DNA from: Bacteroidaceae bacterium
Lineage (GTDB): Bacteria; Bacteroidota; Bacteroidia; Bacteroidales; Bacteroidaceae
Direction: 5' to 3'
Assembly: GCA_017650105.1 (NCBI GenBank)
Contig: JAGCFO010000041.1
Span: forward strand, 45,158 to 109,157
Length of the DNA stretch: 64,000 nucleotides
The notes under the pieces are model-generated. The model saw only the letters and a program-made list of their open reading frames with translations, made no database searches and was not told the DNA's origin. A program made the position numbers and the translations under genes. The first letter of the stretch is position 1; each line of letters begins with the position of its first letter. Positions 42,263 through 50,773 of the stretch are shown here, one piece after another.

Positions 42263-44383
42263 ATGAAGCGCACGCCGATTCTTATCATTTTCCTGCTGGC
42301 AGCCCTCTGCGCTGAGGCGGGAATCGACCGTAAAGCACTGCTCGAGCGGAACAGCCCCGTTCTTCATACGTTCGACTCGCTTGCCTCGCTCACGGTAGGA
42401 AACGGGGGTTTTGCGATGACGGTTGACGCTACGGGCCTGCAGACGTTTCCCGAGCACTACTCGAAGGGCATCCCTCTGGGTACCCAGTCCGACTGGGGCT
42501 GGCACTCGTTTCCCAATCCGAAAAACCTGCAGCCTGAGGAGTGCCTCGTGCCTTACGACTTCGGGCACGGAAGTGCTGAGGCTCTGTATTCCTGTCAGAT
42601 ACGCGCGGCAGGAAGGGGGCACGATGCGTCGGAATGGTATCGGGTGAATCCTCATCGCCTGCATCTGGGCATCGTGGGATTTGAGCTGCCCGAGGTTATC
42701 ACGCTTGACGATTTCACCGAGATAAACCAGACGCTGGAGTTGCGCAGCGGTATCGTTCGCTCCGATTTTAGGCTGCAGGGAAGCCCCGTGAGCGTGACGA
42801 CGGCTTGTCACCCCGAGAGGGACTTGGTGTCGGCACGCATCTCTTCGCGCCAGCCCCTTCCCATCAAGGTGCGTTTCCCTTACCCTACGGGAGCCCACGC
42901 CGACGATGCCTGCGACTGGAATTCCGACTCACGGCACACCTCCACGATTGTTTCTCTGGGCGATCATAGCATCGTCTTCAGGCACGAACTTGACGGAACC
43001 ACCTATTTTATCGCTCTTCAGTGGGAGGGGAATGCCTCGTTCACGCGCAAAGGTCCTCATTACTTTGTCATCACGCCCGATGAAGGGGAGTTCTCCTTCT
43101 CTTGCGAATTCCTGCCTACCTACCAGCATGCCTTCCGCAATCCTTACACCCTTCCTGCTTTTAGCGAGACAGGCCTTGCTTCTGCCGAGCACTGGGCCTC
43201 TTTCTGGAACGAGGGCGGGATGGTGGATTTCTCTGCGTGCAAAGACCCTCGCGCTGCAGAACTGGAGCGACGCGTCGTGCTGAGCCAGTATCTGATGGCT
43301 GTCAACTGTGCCGGCGACACTCCTCCGCAGGAAACGGGACTGACGTACAACTCTTGGTACGGCAAGTTCCATTTGGAGATGATTTGGTGGCATCAGTCCC
43401 ACTTCGCCCTTTGGGGGCATCCCGAGCTGCTGGCTCACACGCTCGAGTGGTATGAGAAAGCAGAGCCTATGGCGCGCTCGATAGCCGAGCGTCAAGGGTA
43501 CAAAGGCATCCGCTGGATGAAGATGACAGATCCTTCGGCAAGTGAGGCACCCTCCAACGTGGGGAGCTTCCTCATCTGGCAACAGCCACATTTCATACAT
43601 CTTGCCGAATTGGTTTATCGTGCAAATCCCTCCGATGAGTTCCTTTCGAAACACTACAGGCTGGTGCAGGAAACGGCTGACTTTATGTGCTCGTTTGCAA
43701 TGTATGACGAGAAAGCAGGGCGGTATGTCCTGAAAGGCTACATCCCTGCGCAGGAGACGCTCCGCGCTGCCGAAACGGTCAATTCCCCTCTGGAGCTCTC
43801 TGCGTGGAGCTGTGCCCTCCGCATCGCGCAGAAATGGCGCCAGCGTATGGGCATGCGCCCCAACGCCGCATGGGACGATGTGATAAACCATCTTTCCCCC
43901 CTGGCTGCTAACGACGACGGCCTCTACTTGGCTGCCGAAACAGCAACAGCTTCCTACACCGACACGCGCTTCATGACAGATCATCCTGCTGTGTTGGGAG
44001 CCGTAGGCATGTACCCTTCAGGCAGTTTTGTTGACATTCCCTCTATGCGCCGCACGCTTGATTGTGTGTGGAACACATGGGGTTGGGACACCAGCTGGGG
44101 ATGGGATTTTCCTATGGCTGCTATGTGTGCGGCGCGTATCGGTGAGCCTGAGAAGGCTGTCGACGCCCTCCTCATGGAAAAGCAGAAGAATACATACTTG
44201 CCGAATGGGCACAACTATCAAACCGACCGTCTGCGGCTCTATCTTCCCGGCAACGGAGGACTCCTTACGGCAGTAGCGATGATGTGTGCCGGATGGGATG
44301 GAGCCCCAAAGACTCCTAACCCCGGCTTCCCGAATGATGGTAACTGGAATGTTCAATGGGAAGGGCTCCTTCCTCTTATTTGA
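42263..44383 (+). CDS. Secreted six-hairpin (GH65-like) glycosidase of unassigned specificity
   Basis: 706 aa with a signal peptide (MKRTPILIIFLLAALCAEAG). N-terminal beta-sandwich ~20-320 (SLASLTVGNGGFAMTVDATG). (alpha/alpha)6 barrel ~340-706 with YNSWYGKFHLEMIWWHQSHF (~368-387), WALWG-type FALWGHPELL and YLPNGHNYQTDRLRLYLPGN (~646-665). The first motif is shared with GH65/GH95-like clan-L proteins. The catalytic acid would be the Glu in KFHLEM. The substrate cannot be read from sequence; the PUL context suggests a pectin side-chain or backbone oligosaccharide. It is followed 10 bp later by the DUF4450 gene. Confidence 0.72.
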   Translation: MKRTPILIIFLLAALCAEAGIDRKALLERNSPVLHTFDSLASLTVGNGGFAMTVDATGLQTFPEHYSKGIPLGTQSDWGWHSFPNPKNLQPEECLVPYDFGHGSAEALYSCQIRAAGRGHDASEWYRVNPHRLHLGIVGFELPEVITLDDFTEINQTLELRSGIVRSDFRLQGSPVSVTTACHPERDLVSARISSRQPLPIKVRFPYPTGAHADDACDWNSDSRHTSTIVSLGDHSIVFRHELDGTTYFIALQWEGNASFTRKGPHYFVITPDEGEFSFSCEFLPTYQHAFRNPYTLPAFSETGLASAEHWASFWNEGGMVDFSACKDPRAAELERRVVLSQYLMAVNCAGDTPPQETGLTYNSWYGKFHLEMIWWHQSHFALWGHPELLAHTLEWYEKAEPMARSIAERQGYKGIRWMKMTDPSASEAPSNVGSFLIWQQPHFIHLAELVYRANPSDEFLSKHYRLVQETADFMCSFAMYDEKAGRYVLKGYIPAQETLRAAETVNSPLELSAWSCALRIAQKWRQRMGMRPNAAWDDVINHLSPLAANDDGLYLAAETATASYTDTRFMTDHPAVLGAVGMYPSGSFVDIPSMRRTLDCVWNTWGWDTSWGWDFPMAAMCAARIGEPEKAVDALLMEKQKNTYLPNGHNYQTDRLRLYLPGNGGLLTAVAMMCAGWDGAPKTPNPGFPNDGNWNVQWEGLLPLI

Positions 44384-44393
44384 TTCGTTCATT

Positions 44394-47300
44394 ATGAAAA
44401 GAAGATACATGAATATTATACGTTCTGTTTCCCGCTTGTCGGTTATAGCCTTGCTGTTTTCCGCTTTCGGAATGGTTCAGCCCGCATATGCCGAGTATCG
44501 TCCCGAGGGAAGGGCTTTTGTCGTCGAGAACGGCGATGCCCGTTTCACGAGAGCCCTCTACGGGGGACCCTCTGCATTCCGCCTTGAAACATCAGACCGC
44601 CCGGAGTTCGGCTTGTGGATGCCCGGGATGGGAGGCAACGTGACATTCTCCGTTACCGTTGACAAACAGAAGCTTCCCCTCTTGGAGGCTGCGGATATAG
44701 TCTGCCGCTACACCGAAGCCGCAAGGGTTTACGTCATTTCCGACCCTCTGTTCCGCGGGGGAACGATAACCCTCACGGCGCGAGCCAGCGATGAATATGA
44801 GGGAGCCTTGTGGAAGGTCGACTATGACAAAATGCCGGCATCTACCCGCATAGGTGTACGCTACGGAGGAGCCTCCGGCAAGCGTTTCAGTCGTAACGGA
44901 GACTTGGGCGTAGACCCTGCCGATGCCTTCGCCCTCACCCCCGAGGGATGCGCCGATAACGCCTATACCCTACATGCCAACACTTTCTCCGTCGACTACG
45001 CCCAGACGTCGCGAAACGGTGTACAGACCATCAAAGGATGTTTCCCGCAGGGAGCTATCCTCAAAGTAAATTCCCTTGCCGAGAACGCCCCGGTGCTCGA
45101 TGCCGAATGGAAGATAGGGCGCAACAGCTCGTATGTCTACATCGGAGCTTCCTCCACCGTCCCCTACACACGCATGGCGCAGGTTTATGAGTCTACTGCC
45201 CAGAGGCAGAAAGCCCTTACCGAGCGCATCGTTTTCAATACCCCCGATAGCCTTCTTAACACCCTCGGAGGAGCCCTCGTAGCTGCTGCCGACGGCATCT
45301 GGGACGGGCAGACGTGGCTGCACGGAGCTATTGGCTGGCGTACCCCTCTAGCAGGATGGAGGGCAGCATATGCAGGCGACATACTAGGCTGGCACGACAG
45401 AGCCCGCAGCCATTTCAATGCATACGCGGCATCGCAGGTTGTCGACGTAGAACCTTCCATTCCCTCTCCCACGCAAGACCCCGAGCAAGGGCTGGCAAGG
45501 GCTGAGAAACGCTGGGGCACTCAGATGTACAGTAAGGGATACATCTGTCGCTACCCGGGTAGAAACGATCAGATGCACCATTATGACATGAACCTCAACT
45601 ATATCGACGAGCTCCTCTGGCATCTCCAGTGGACTGGCGACTGGGCTTATGCGCAAAGCATCTTCCCCGTCATAGAGCGCTCGCTGGCATGGGAGAAGCG
45701 CAACTTCGACCCCGACGGCGACGGACTGTACGATGCCTACTGCTGCATCTGGGCAAGCGATGGGCTCTACTATAGCGGAGGGGCTGTCACCTATTCGTCC
45801 GCGCTCAACTATCGCGCTAACTTGCTTGCTTCTGTCATTGCCGAGAGGCTGGGAGAGCGCACTAAGGCTACTTATTACAAGGAAGAGGCAGAGCGCATAC
45901 GCACAGCCCTGGCCCAAGTTCTCTGGGACGAGGATAGCGGTGTGTGGGCTGAGTGCCGCGACTTGATGGGCTTGCAGCGACTGCACACCATGCCAGGCGT
46001 GTGGACCGTCTATCATGCAATCGACAGCCAGGTGGGCACTTCCATTATGAACTATCGCAGCACACAGTACGTCGACCGTGAGATTCCCCACATCCCCGTC
46101 ATCTGCAAAGATCGCTTCGGCGTGCCGCTGTACGACTCCATCTACACTATCTCTTCTACCACATGGCAGCCCTACGGCTGGAGCACCAACAACGTGGCGT
46201 TTGCCGAGGTGATGAACACCGCCCTTGCCTACTGGCAGGCCGCGCGCTACGAGGAGGGTTACAACTTGCTGCGTGCTTCGGTGCTTGACGGCATGTACTT
46301 CGGCGCCAGCCCTGCCAACTTCGGGCAGATTTCCAAGTACGACGTGGCCCGCTCTGAGTGTTATCGTGACTTCGGCGATGTGGTGGGAGTAGCTTCCCGC
46401 GCCCTCATTCAAGGACTCTTCGGCGTCCTTCCCGACAGGCTCAACGATCAGATTATCCTGCAGCCCGGGTTCCCCGCCTCGTGGGATGCCGCATCACTCA
46501 CCACGCCCGACATTTCCTACTCCTTCCAACGCTATGGTGCCACCGAAACCTACCGCATCCACCTTGCCGAGGGATTCCGTTCCGACGTGCTGATGTTGCG
46601 TCTGCGAGCCTACTACGACTACCTCTCATCGGTAGCCATCAACGGCTCCAAGGCATCGTTCCAGCTGGCACCCGACGCTGTGGGATTCCCCATGGTGGAA
46701 ATTCCTGTCTTCCCCAACGGCGAGGGTGACTTTGAGGTTGTGGTTCGCTGGGCAGGCACAGCCATTGACGACACCCCCACCGACGACGGCACCTTCCGAC
46801 AGGTCGAGCAGGGCATTATGCAATGGATACGTCCCGCTGCCAATCCTCCTTCCGCAAGCCCGAGACTTGGCACGCTCCCCATGGGCGATTTCGACGATGT
46901 CAGGATTTCGGCCATCGACCCCGTGATGCTCGACGGGCTCTACAACGATTCTGTCACCAACATCTTCAAGCCCCGCTACCTCATGCCGCGTCCCTCTGTT
47001 ACCTCCCTCGAGATGCCTGTCACGGGCATCGGCGACTGGTGTCATCCAAATATGACGTTCGAGGTGCGCGACGATGCCGCCCGTGCCTCGTCAGTGCTTC
47101 AGACACCCATGAACGTGCCCTTCTCCGTAGCTACCGAGGGCCACAATGTGATGTTCACATCGATGTGGAGCAATTTCCCTTCCAAAGCCTACATTCCTCT
47201 TTCGGGTCGTGCCTCGCATGCCTATTTCATGCTTGTGGGCACCACCAACGCCATGCAGAGCCAAATAGCCAATGCCCAGCTGCGAGTCGCCTATGCCGAC

Positions 47301-47672
47301 GGCACTGCCGACACCCTGCTGCTCGTCAACCCCTACAACTGGTGCCCCATCGAGCAAGATTATTACGACGACGGGCTCGCCTTCAACCTTCGAGGGTATC
47401 GTCCGTGGCGCATGATGCTTCAGACGGGAGAGTTCTCGCGCGTGCTCAGCGCCGAAGTAGCAGCGAAGGCTCAGGCGCAGCCCTATACCAACGGCGTAGT
47501 GCAGACTGTCGATACCAACACGTCGGGCATCTTCGGAGCCCAGCTCCCCGGGGGAGCTGCCCAGTTCCTCGACATGCGCCTTAATCCCTCCAAGCAGCTG
47601 CTGATGCTTGAGCTGGAGACGCTGTCCAATGATGTGGTTGTCGGACTCATGGGCCTTACCCTGCAACGATGA
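44394..47672 (+). CDS. DUF4450-type secreted glycosidase-like protein
   Basis: 1092 aa. The start is placed at ATG 44394, which gives a signal peptide MKRRYMNIIRSVSRLSVIAL through the cleavage-like QPAYAEYRPEG; the frame is open further upstream, but that part lies inside the previous gene. The DUF4450-type N-terminus is VVENGDARFTRALYGGPSAF with the following WMPGMGGNV. The central (alpha/alpha)6-type region has DGIWDGQTWLHGAIGWRTPL, MHHYDMNLNYIDELLWHLQW and EKRNFDPDGDGLYDAYCCIW. A C-terminal beta-rich region completes it. The enzyme class is uncertain; the architecture resembles clan-L glycosidases found in Bacteroides pectin PULs. It overlaps the next gene by 4 bp (ATGA). Confidence 0.72.
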   Translation: MKRRYMNIIRSVSRLSVIALLFSAFGMVQPAYAEYRPEGRAFVVENGDARFTRALYGGPSAFRLETSDRPEFGLWMPGMGGNVTFSVTVDKQKLPLLEAADIVCRYTEAARVYVISDPLFRGGTITLTARASDEYEGALWKVDYDKMPASTRIGVRYGGASGKRFSRNGDLGVDPADAFALTPEGCADNAYTLHANTFSVDYAQTSRNGVQTIKGCFPQGAILKVNSLAENAPVLDAEWKIGRNSSYVYIGASSTVPYTRMAQVYESTAQRQKALTERIVFNTPDSLLNTLGGALVAAADGIWDGQTWLHGAIGWRTPLAGWRAAYAGDILGWHDRARSHFNAYAASQVVDVEPSIPSPTQDPEQGLARAEKRWGTQMYSKGYICRYPGRNDQMHHYDMNLNYIDELLWHLQWTGDWAYAQSIFPVIERSLAWEKRNFDPDGDGLYDAYCCIWASDGLYYSGGAVTYSSALNYRANLLASVIAERLGERTKATYYKEEAERIRTALAQVLWDEDSGVWAECRDLMGLQRLHTMPGVWTVYHAIDSQVGTSIMNYRSTQYVDREIPHIPVICKDRFGVPLYDSIYTISSTTWQPYGWSTNNVAFAEVMNTALAYWQAARYEEGYNLLRASVLDGMYFGASPANFGQISKYDVARSECYRDFGDVVGVASRALIQGLFGVLPDRLNDQIILQPGFPASWDAASLTTPDISYSFQRYGATETYRIHLAEGFRSDVLMLRLRAYYDYLSSVAINGSKASFQLAPDAVGFPMVEIPVFPNGEGDFEVVVRWAGTAIDDTPTDDGTFRQVEQGIMQWIRPAANPPSASPRLGTLPMGDFDDVRISAIDPVMLDGLYNDSVTNIFKPRYLMPRPSVTSLEMPVTGIGDWCHPNMTFEVRDDAARASSVLQTPMNVPFSVATEGHNVMFTSMWSNFPSKAYIPLSGRASHAYFMLVGTTNAMQSQIANAQLRVAYADGTADTLLLVNPYNWCPIEQDYYDDGLAFNLRGYRPWRMMLQTGEFSRVLSAEVAAKAQAQPYTNGVVQTVDTNTSGIFGAQLPGGAAQFLDMRLNPSKQLLMLELETLSNDVVVGLMGLTLQR

Positions 47673-48190
47673 GACGCCTCCGTTCTTTTGTGTCCTTTGC
47701 AATGCTGCTGCTCCTCTCGGCGTGCTCCGAGAGCTATCAGGAGTTCTGCACTCTGTATCCCGTCACCTATTCCTTCGACATCACCTACGCACCCTTCAAT
47801 CAGGTGGCAAGCATGGGGCAGTTTCTGCGCATCCGTCCGCGCCCTGCCGATGCCTCAGTCACTGTCATCTCCCCCTCGGGCAAGGAGATAAAGGTGCCGC
47901 TTTCCGAGACCGAGCGTCGTTCCTTCTCCTTCGGCCTGGCAGGGCTCATCGTGGGGCAGCCTTATTTCAACGACGGTTCCACCTACTATGCCTACGACCT
48001 GGGCTGTCCCGCCTGCGACAAGGCTTCCGCGCGCTTGGGAGTTGATGAACAGGGGCATGCCACATGCCCCCTCTGCGACAATGTCTACGACCTCAACAAC
48101 GGGGGCGTCATCGTCACTGGAAGCGGGCGACCCCTCTATCGGTACAAGGTTACCCAGTCGTCGGTAAGCACATTGTTTGTCCATAATTGA
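47669..48190 (+). CDS. Small lipoprotein with a Rieske-like fold but a four-cysteine metal site
   Basis: 173 aa with a lipobox AMLLLLSACSESYQ (Cys ~19). The C-terminal half reads DLGCPACDKASARLGVDEQG ... HATCPLCDNVYDLNNG ... TGSGRPLYRYKV. The last part matches the Rieske pattern (CPxHGxxFDLxxG ... GPAxRPLxxYxV), but the metal ligands are CxxC ... CxxC rather than CxH ... CxxH. Such a site would fit one Zn or a rubredoxin-type Fe rather than a Rieske 2Fe-2S cluster. Similar lipoproteins are, to my knowledge, unassigned in Bacteroidales. It is translationally coupled to the DUF4450 gene and is last in the PUL run. Confidence 0.65.
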   Translation: MRRLRSFVSFAMLLLLSACSESYQEFCTLYPVTYSFDITYAPFNQVASMGQFLRIRPRPADASVTVISPSGKEIKVPLSETERRSFSFGLAGLIVGQPYFNDGSTYYAYDLGCPACDKASARLGVDEQGHATCPLCDNVYDLNNGGVIVTGSGRPLYRYKVTQSSVSTLFVHN

Positions 48191-48208
48191 AAAAAAAGCC
48201 ATCCATCC

Positions 48209-48239
48209 TTTGTGTAACCCGCAAAAAGTATTACTTTTG
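48209..48239 (+). promoter_or_regulatory. Consensus Bacteroidetes promoter of tRNA-Leu
   Basis: TTTG at 48209-48212, 19-bp spacer, TACTTTTG at 48232-48239. This is the best match to the consensus in the window. The start would be about 20 bp before the tRNA. Confidence 0.75.
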
Positions 48240-48265
48240 TCGCGCAATTCACGCGAAAGGCGTCT

Positions 48266-48354
48266 GCTCGAATGGTGGAATCGGTAGACACGAGGGACTT
48301 AAAATCCCTTGCCCAGTAATGGGCGTGTGGGTTCAAGTCCCACTTCGAGTACCA
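48266..48354 (+). tRNA. tRNA-Leu (anticodon TAA)
   Basis: Class-II tRNA. Acceptor GCTCGAA pairs with TTCGAGT (G-U at position 1-72). The anticodon loop CTTAAAA in the GGGA/TCCC stem gives anticodon TAA. The long variable arm is GCCCAGTAATGGGC, the T-arm is GTGGG-TTCAAGT-CCCAC, and ACCA is encoded at 48351-48354. The promoter lies upstream and a terminator follows. Confidence 0.95.
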
Positions 48355-48380
48355 TAGGTCAACGGAGGAATTGCCGAAAC

Positions 48381-48420
48381 AGAGAGGACTGGCACATCGC
48401 GCCGGTCCTCTCTTCTTTTC
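48381..48420 (+). terminator. Terminator after tRNA-Leu
   Basis: AGAGAGGACTGGC (48381-48393) pairs with GCCGGTCCTCTCT (48401-48413), and TCTTTTC follows. Confidence 0.8.
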
Positions 48421-48538
48421 CCCCTTTCTCAAAGCCAGCCGGTGCTTCCGCTCCCGTCGATGAGTCCGTGTCTTACGGAGTCATATTGTAAAAAAAGCCC
48501 TTTTTGCAAAAAGTCGTGGTTTGTGTCCCGTTTTTTTC

Positions 48539-48569
48539 TTGGAAATATAAAAACGATTCCTTTTCTTTG
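48539..48569 (+). promoter_or_regulatory. Promoter of the TPR/HTH regulator gene, shared with 51711-51742
   Basis: TTG (48539-48541), 20 bp, TTTCTTTG (48562-48569), then TAGC. The 34-bp block TTGGAAATATAAAAAC...CTTTGTAGC is nearly repeated upstream of the small gene at 51788, so the two units may be co-regulated. Confidence 0.5.
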
Positions 48570-48666
48570 TAGCAAAAACAGATGAAAAGAATAGTCGATT
48601 AACCCTTTCAGCCTACGTGCCCGGGTAACGGCTTTCGCTCTCATCACAAAAACGGAGCATCGTACT

Positions 48667-50289
48667 ATGGGTATCGCAAACAAACACATCCCCTTTCTGT
48701 GGCGAGGGCTGCAGATCTCCCTCCTCTTCCTCCTCTCTTGTTCCCATCCCTCTCCCGTTCGCGAGCAGCTCTCGAGGGCCGAGCAGATGATGGAGACGGA
48801 CTCCCGCGCTGCCGCTCTGGTGCTCGACAGCATCGACTCCTCCACTCTGCGCGGTGAGGAGGCTGCGCTCTACGCCATCCTTCGCACGCAGACAGATTAT
48901 AAAAACTACAAGCCTCTCACCTCCGACTCCCTCGCGCGCATTGCTACCGACTATTACGGCACCCCCTTCCGCAAAAGCTACCACGCAGCCTTGGCTTGGT
49001 ACTCCTTAGGATGCGTCTATTCCGACCAGGGAAAGGTGGAGGAGGCTTTCGACGCCTACCTCAAGGCAAAGCCCCTTTTCCCTGACACGTCCAACCGCTA
49101 CTTTGCCCTTTGTGCGCAAAATATAGGATACTGCTATTTCAATAGGACACTCTTTCGTGAAGCCATTGAGGTGTTTGAGGAGGGCAAGCGTTCTTCGCTA
49201 GCTGGAGGTGATAGCGCTCATGTCGCTGTCTGTGATTTTGACTTAGGGTTTAGTCATCTCGTATTAGAGGAGTTTGATGCTGCCGACTCCTGCTACGATG
49301 CCGTCCTTGCCAATCCGTATGCAAAGGAGAGACTGAGGCAGATTCTTCCGCTTAATAGGGCTAAACTCTGCTATTACCACCGTAAGGACACCGCCACTGC
49401 CATTCATCTGCTGCACGACTATATCCGCACTATCGGACGGAACTACGACGTCGGCGCTGCCTACTATGTCTTAGGCACCATCTACGACGAGTGTAACGTG
49501 CCCGACTCCGCCTCGTATTACTACGAGAAATCTTTGAGAGGGAATAACATGCCCTATACCGTCTATAATGTCACCCGAAACGAAATCTCGCTCTTCCTTC
49601 GCCAGCACGGAGACGAAGAGCATGCCCGCCGGTTCCTGCAGTTCGTCGACCTCTCAGAATCCATCTTCTCATCCCGCAACCAGGCCAAGCTGACAGCCCT
49701 CGAGAATGACCATCGGCATGAACTTGAAACGGAGCACATGAAACGGCGTCTCTACCTCGTCGTAGCTGCTGTCGTATTCCTCGCGTTGGCATCGCAGTGG
49801 TATAGAACCTACAGGGAAAAACAGAAAAACAAACATTATATAAGGATATATGACGAGTTGAAGGCTTCACAGATGCGTGAAGAACGAATGCGACTAATCC
49901 TTGAAGAAGGCAAAAACCAGATAAATCGTCAGCAGGAGACGGATGACTTCCGAAATACGCTTGATGTCGCCGTCCGTCAGTTCAAGGCTTCACCCACTTG
50001 GAAAATAGTCGTCTCTATACGGGATGAAAATAAGGAGCCGGCTACGAATGATCGCTTGGCTTTCTACCACGACCTGAACGTGTGCTTCTCCGATGTGTTC
50101 ACATTCCTGCGACAAAAAGGCCTTTCCATAAACAACAGGGAACAGTTCATCGTCGCATGCTATGCACTGGGACTGAATAGCGAAGAGTCAGAGAAAATCC
50201 TTCATGTCAAGAGTAGCACAATACGAGTCACAAAGAAGCGCCTTATCGACAAGTTTCCGCCGGAAATTGGCACTTTAATCTTCCATTAG
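48667..50289 (+). CDS. Membrane-anchored TPR protein with C-terminal LuxR-like helix-turn-helix
   Basis: 540 aa. The N-terminus looks like a lipoprotein/signal sequence (LQISLLFLLSCSHPSP). TPR repeats span ~35-330 (YHAALAWYSLGCVYSDQGKV, FALCAQNIGYCYFNRTLFRE, GAAYYVLGTIYDECNVPDSA). A transmembrane helix lies at ~361-379 (LYLVVAAVVFLALASQWY), followed by a coiled coil to ~440. A C-terminal HTH-like domain at ~490-535 has CYALGLNSEESEKILHVKSS. This architecture is widespread in Bacteroidetes as a one-component membrane regulator sensing periplasmic signals through the TPRs. The regulated genes are not known; the following secreted-protein cassette is the obvious candidate. Confidence 0.75.
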   Translation: MGIANKHIPFLWRGLQISLLFLLSCSHPSPVREQLSRAEQMMETDSRAAALVLDSIDSSTLRGEEAALYAILRTQTDYKNYKPLTSDSLARIATDYYGTPFRKSYHAALAWYSLGCVYSDQGKVEEAFDAYLKAKPLFPDTSNRYFALCAQNIGYCYFNRTLFREAIEVFEEGKRSSLAGGDSAHVAVCDFDLGFSHLVLEEFDAADSCYDAVLANPYAKERLRQILPLNRAKLCYYHRKDTATAIHLLHDYIRTIGRNYDVGAAYYVLGTIYDECNVPDSASYYYEKSLRGNNMPYTVYNVTRNEISLFLRQHGDEEHARRFLQFVDLSESIFSSRNQAKLTALENDHRHELETEHMKRRLYLVVAAVVFLALASQWYRTYREKQKNKHYIRIYDELKASQMREERMRLILEEGKNQINRQQETDDFRNTLDVAVRQFKASPTWKIVVSIRDENKEPATNDRLAFYHDLNVCFSDVFTFLRQKGLSINNREQFIVACYALGLNSEESEKILHVKSSTIRVTKKRLIDKFPPEIGTLIFH

Positions 50290-50373
50290 GAAAGGCATCT
50301 TTTCTTCCAAAAGCTTGGGTTTGCAGCAAAAGACATGCTGCAAGCCTTCGTGTATTCTGCTCATAATGAAGTA

Positions 50374-50419
50374 TGTAACGTTTTGTAACGCCAACTTATT
50401 GATTTTTTCTATATTTTTG
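50374..50419 (+). promoter_or_regulatory. Direct-repeat operator and -7 element before the 82-aa secreted peptide
   Basis: TGTAACG occurs at 50374-50380 and 50384-50390, exactly 10 bp apart. TATTTTTG (50412-50419) matches TAnnTTTG, but no -33 box is present at the normal distance. The repeats cover the -33 position and suggest an activator-dependent promoter. Confidence 0.45.
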
Positions 50420-50452
50420 TAGGCAGTTAAAATCATTTTAATAGGAATAAAT

Positions 50453-50701
50453 ATGAAAGCAATGAGAAAAATCCTTTTAGCAGCCTTACTGGGCTTAGTA
50501 GTATGTCCTGTTTTTGCAGGAGGTGGTAATGACATTATTCTATTACCACTCGATTCAATATTTATCGATGGCGGAGGATTGAGAACGGAATATCCTTATT
50601 ATAATTATAACAATGACTATTTTAGTTTATCAGGAGATTGGGATCTTGGCGGAAATAATTATCAATATGTTCGGAAAATGATAACAGGATATTCGCATTA
50701 A
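50453..50701 (+). CDS. Small secreted Gly/Tyr/Asn-rich protein
   Basis: 82 aa; not recognised. Signal peptide MRKILLAALLGLVVCPVFAG (after an alternative start at ATG 50462). The mature part of ~57 aa has GGG clusters and an aromatic/Asn-rich run (YPYYNYNNDYFSLSGDWDLG). No cysteine is left in the mature part and there is no clear double-glycine leader, so a bacteriocin call is not supported. It stands alone after a repeat-controlled promoter and 163 bp after the TPR/HTH gene. Confidence 0.55.
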   Translation: MKAMRKILLAALLGLVVCPVFAGGGNDIILLPLDSIFIDGGGLRTEYPYYNYNNDYFSLSGDWDLGGNNYQYVRKMITGYSH

Positions 50702-50773
50702 AAAAACAATCCCGTGCAGTATTTCACTCTTTCCTGCGTTTACAAAGAAGAAAAACCATAAAAGTAAATCATT

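Noticed and set aside
42107..42898. A 263-aa minus-strand frame through repeat copy D
   Set aside because: It is antisense to the GH65-like gene, and its N-terminus is made of repeat-derived Phe/Ser/Lys runs.
48266..48354. tRNA-Leu as the attachment site of an integrated island
   Set aside because: I found no repeat of the tRNA 3' end elsewhere in the window and no integrase gene.
50453..50701. Bacteriocin or RiPP precursor
   Set aside because: It has a standard Sec signal, no double-glycine processing site, and no modification or export genes nearby.
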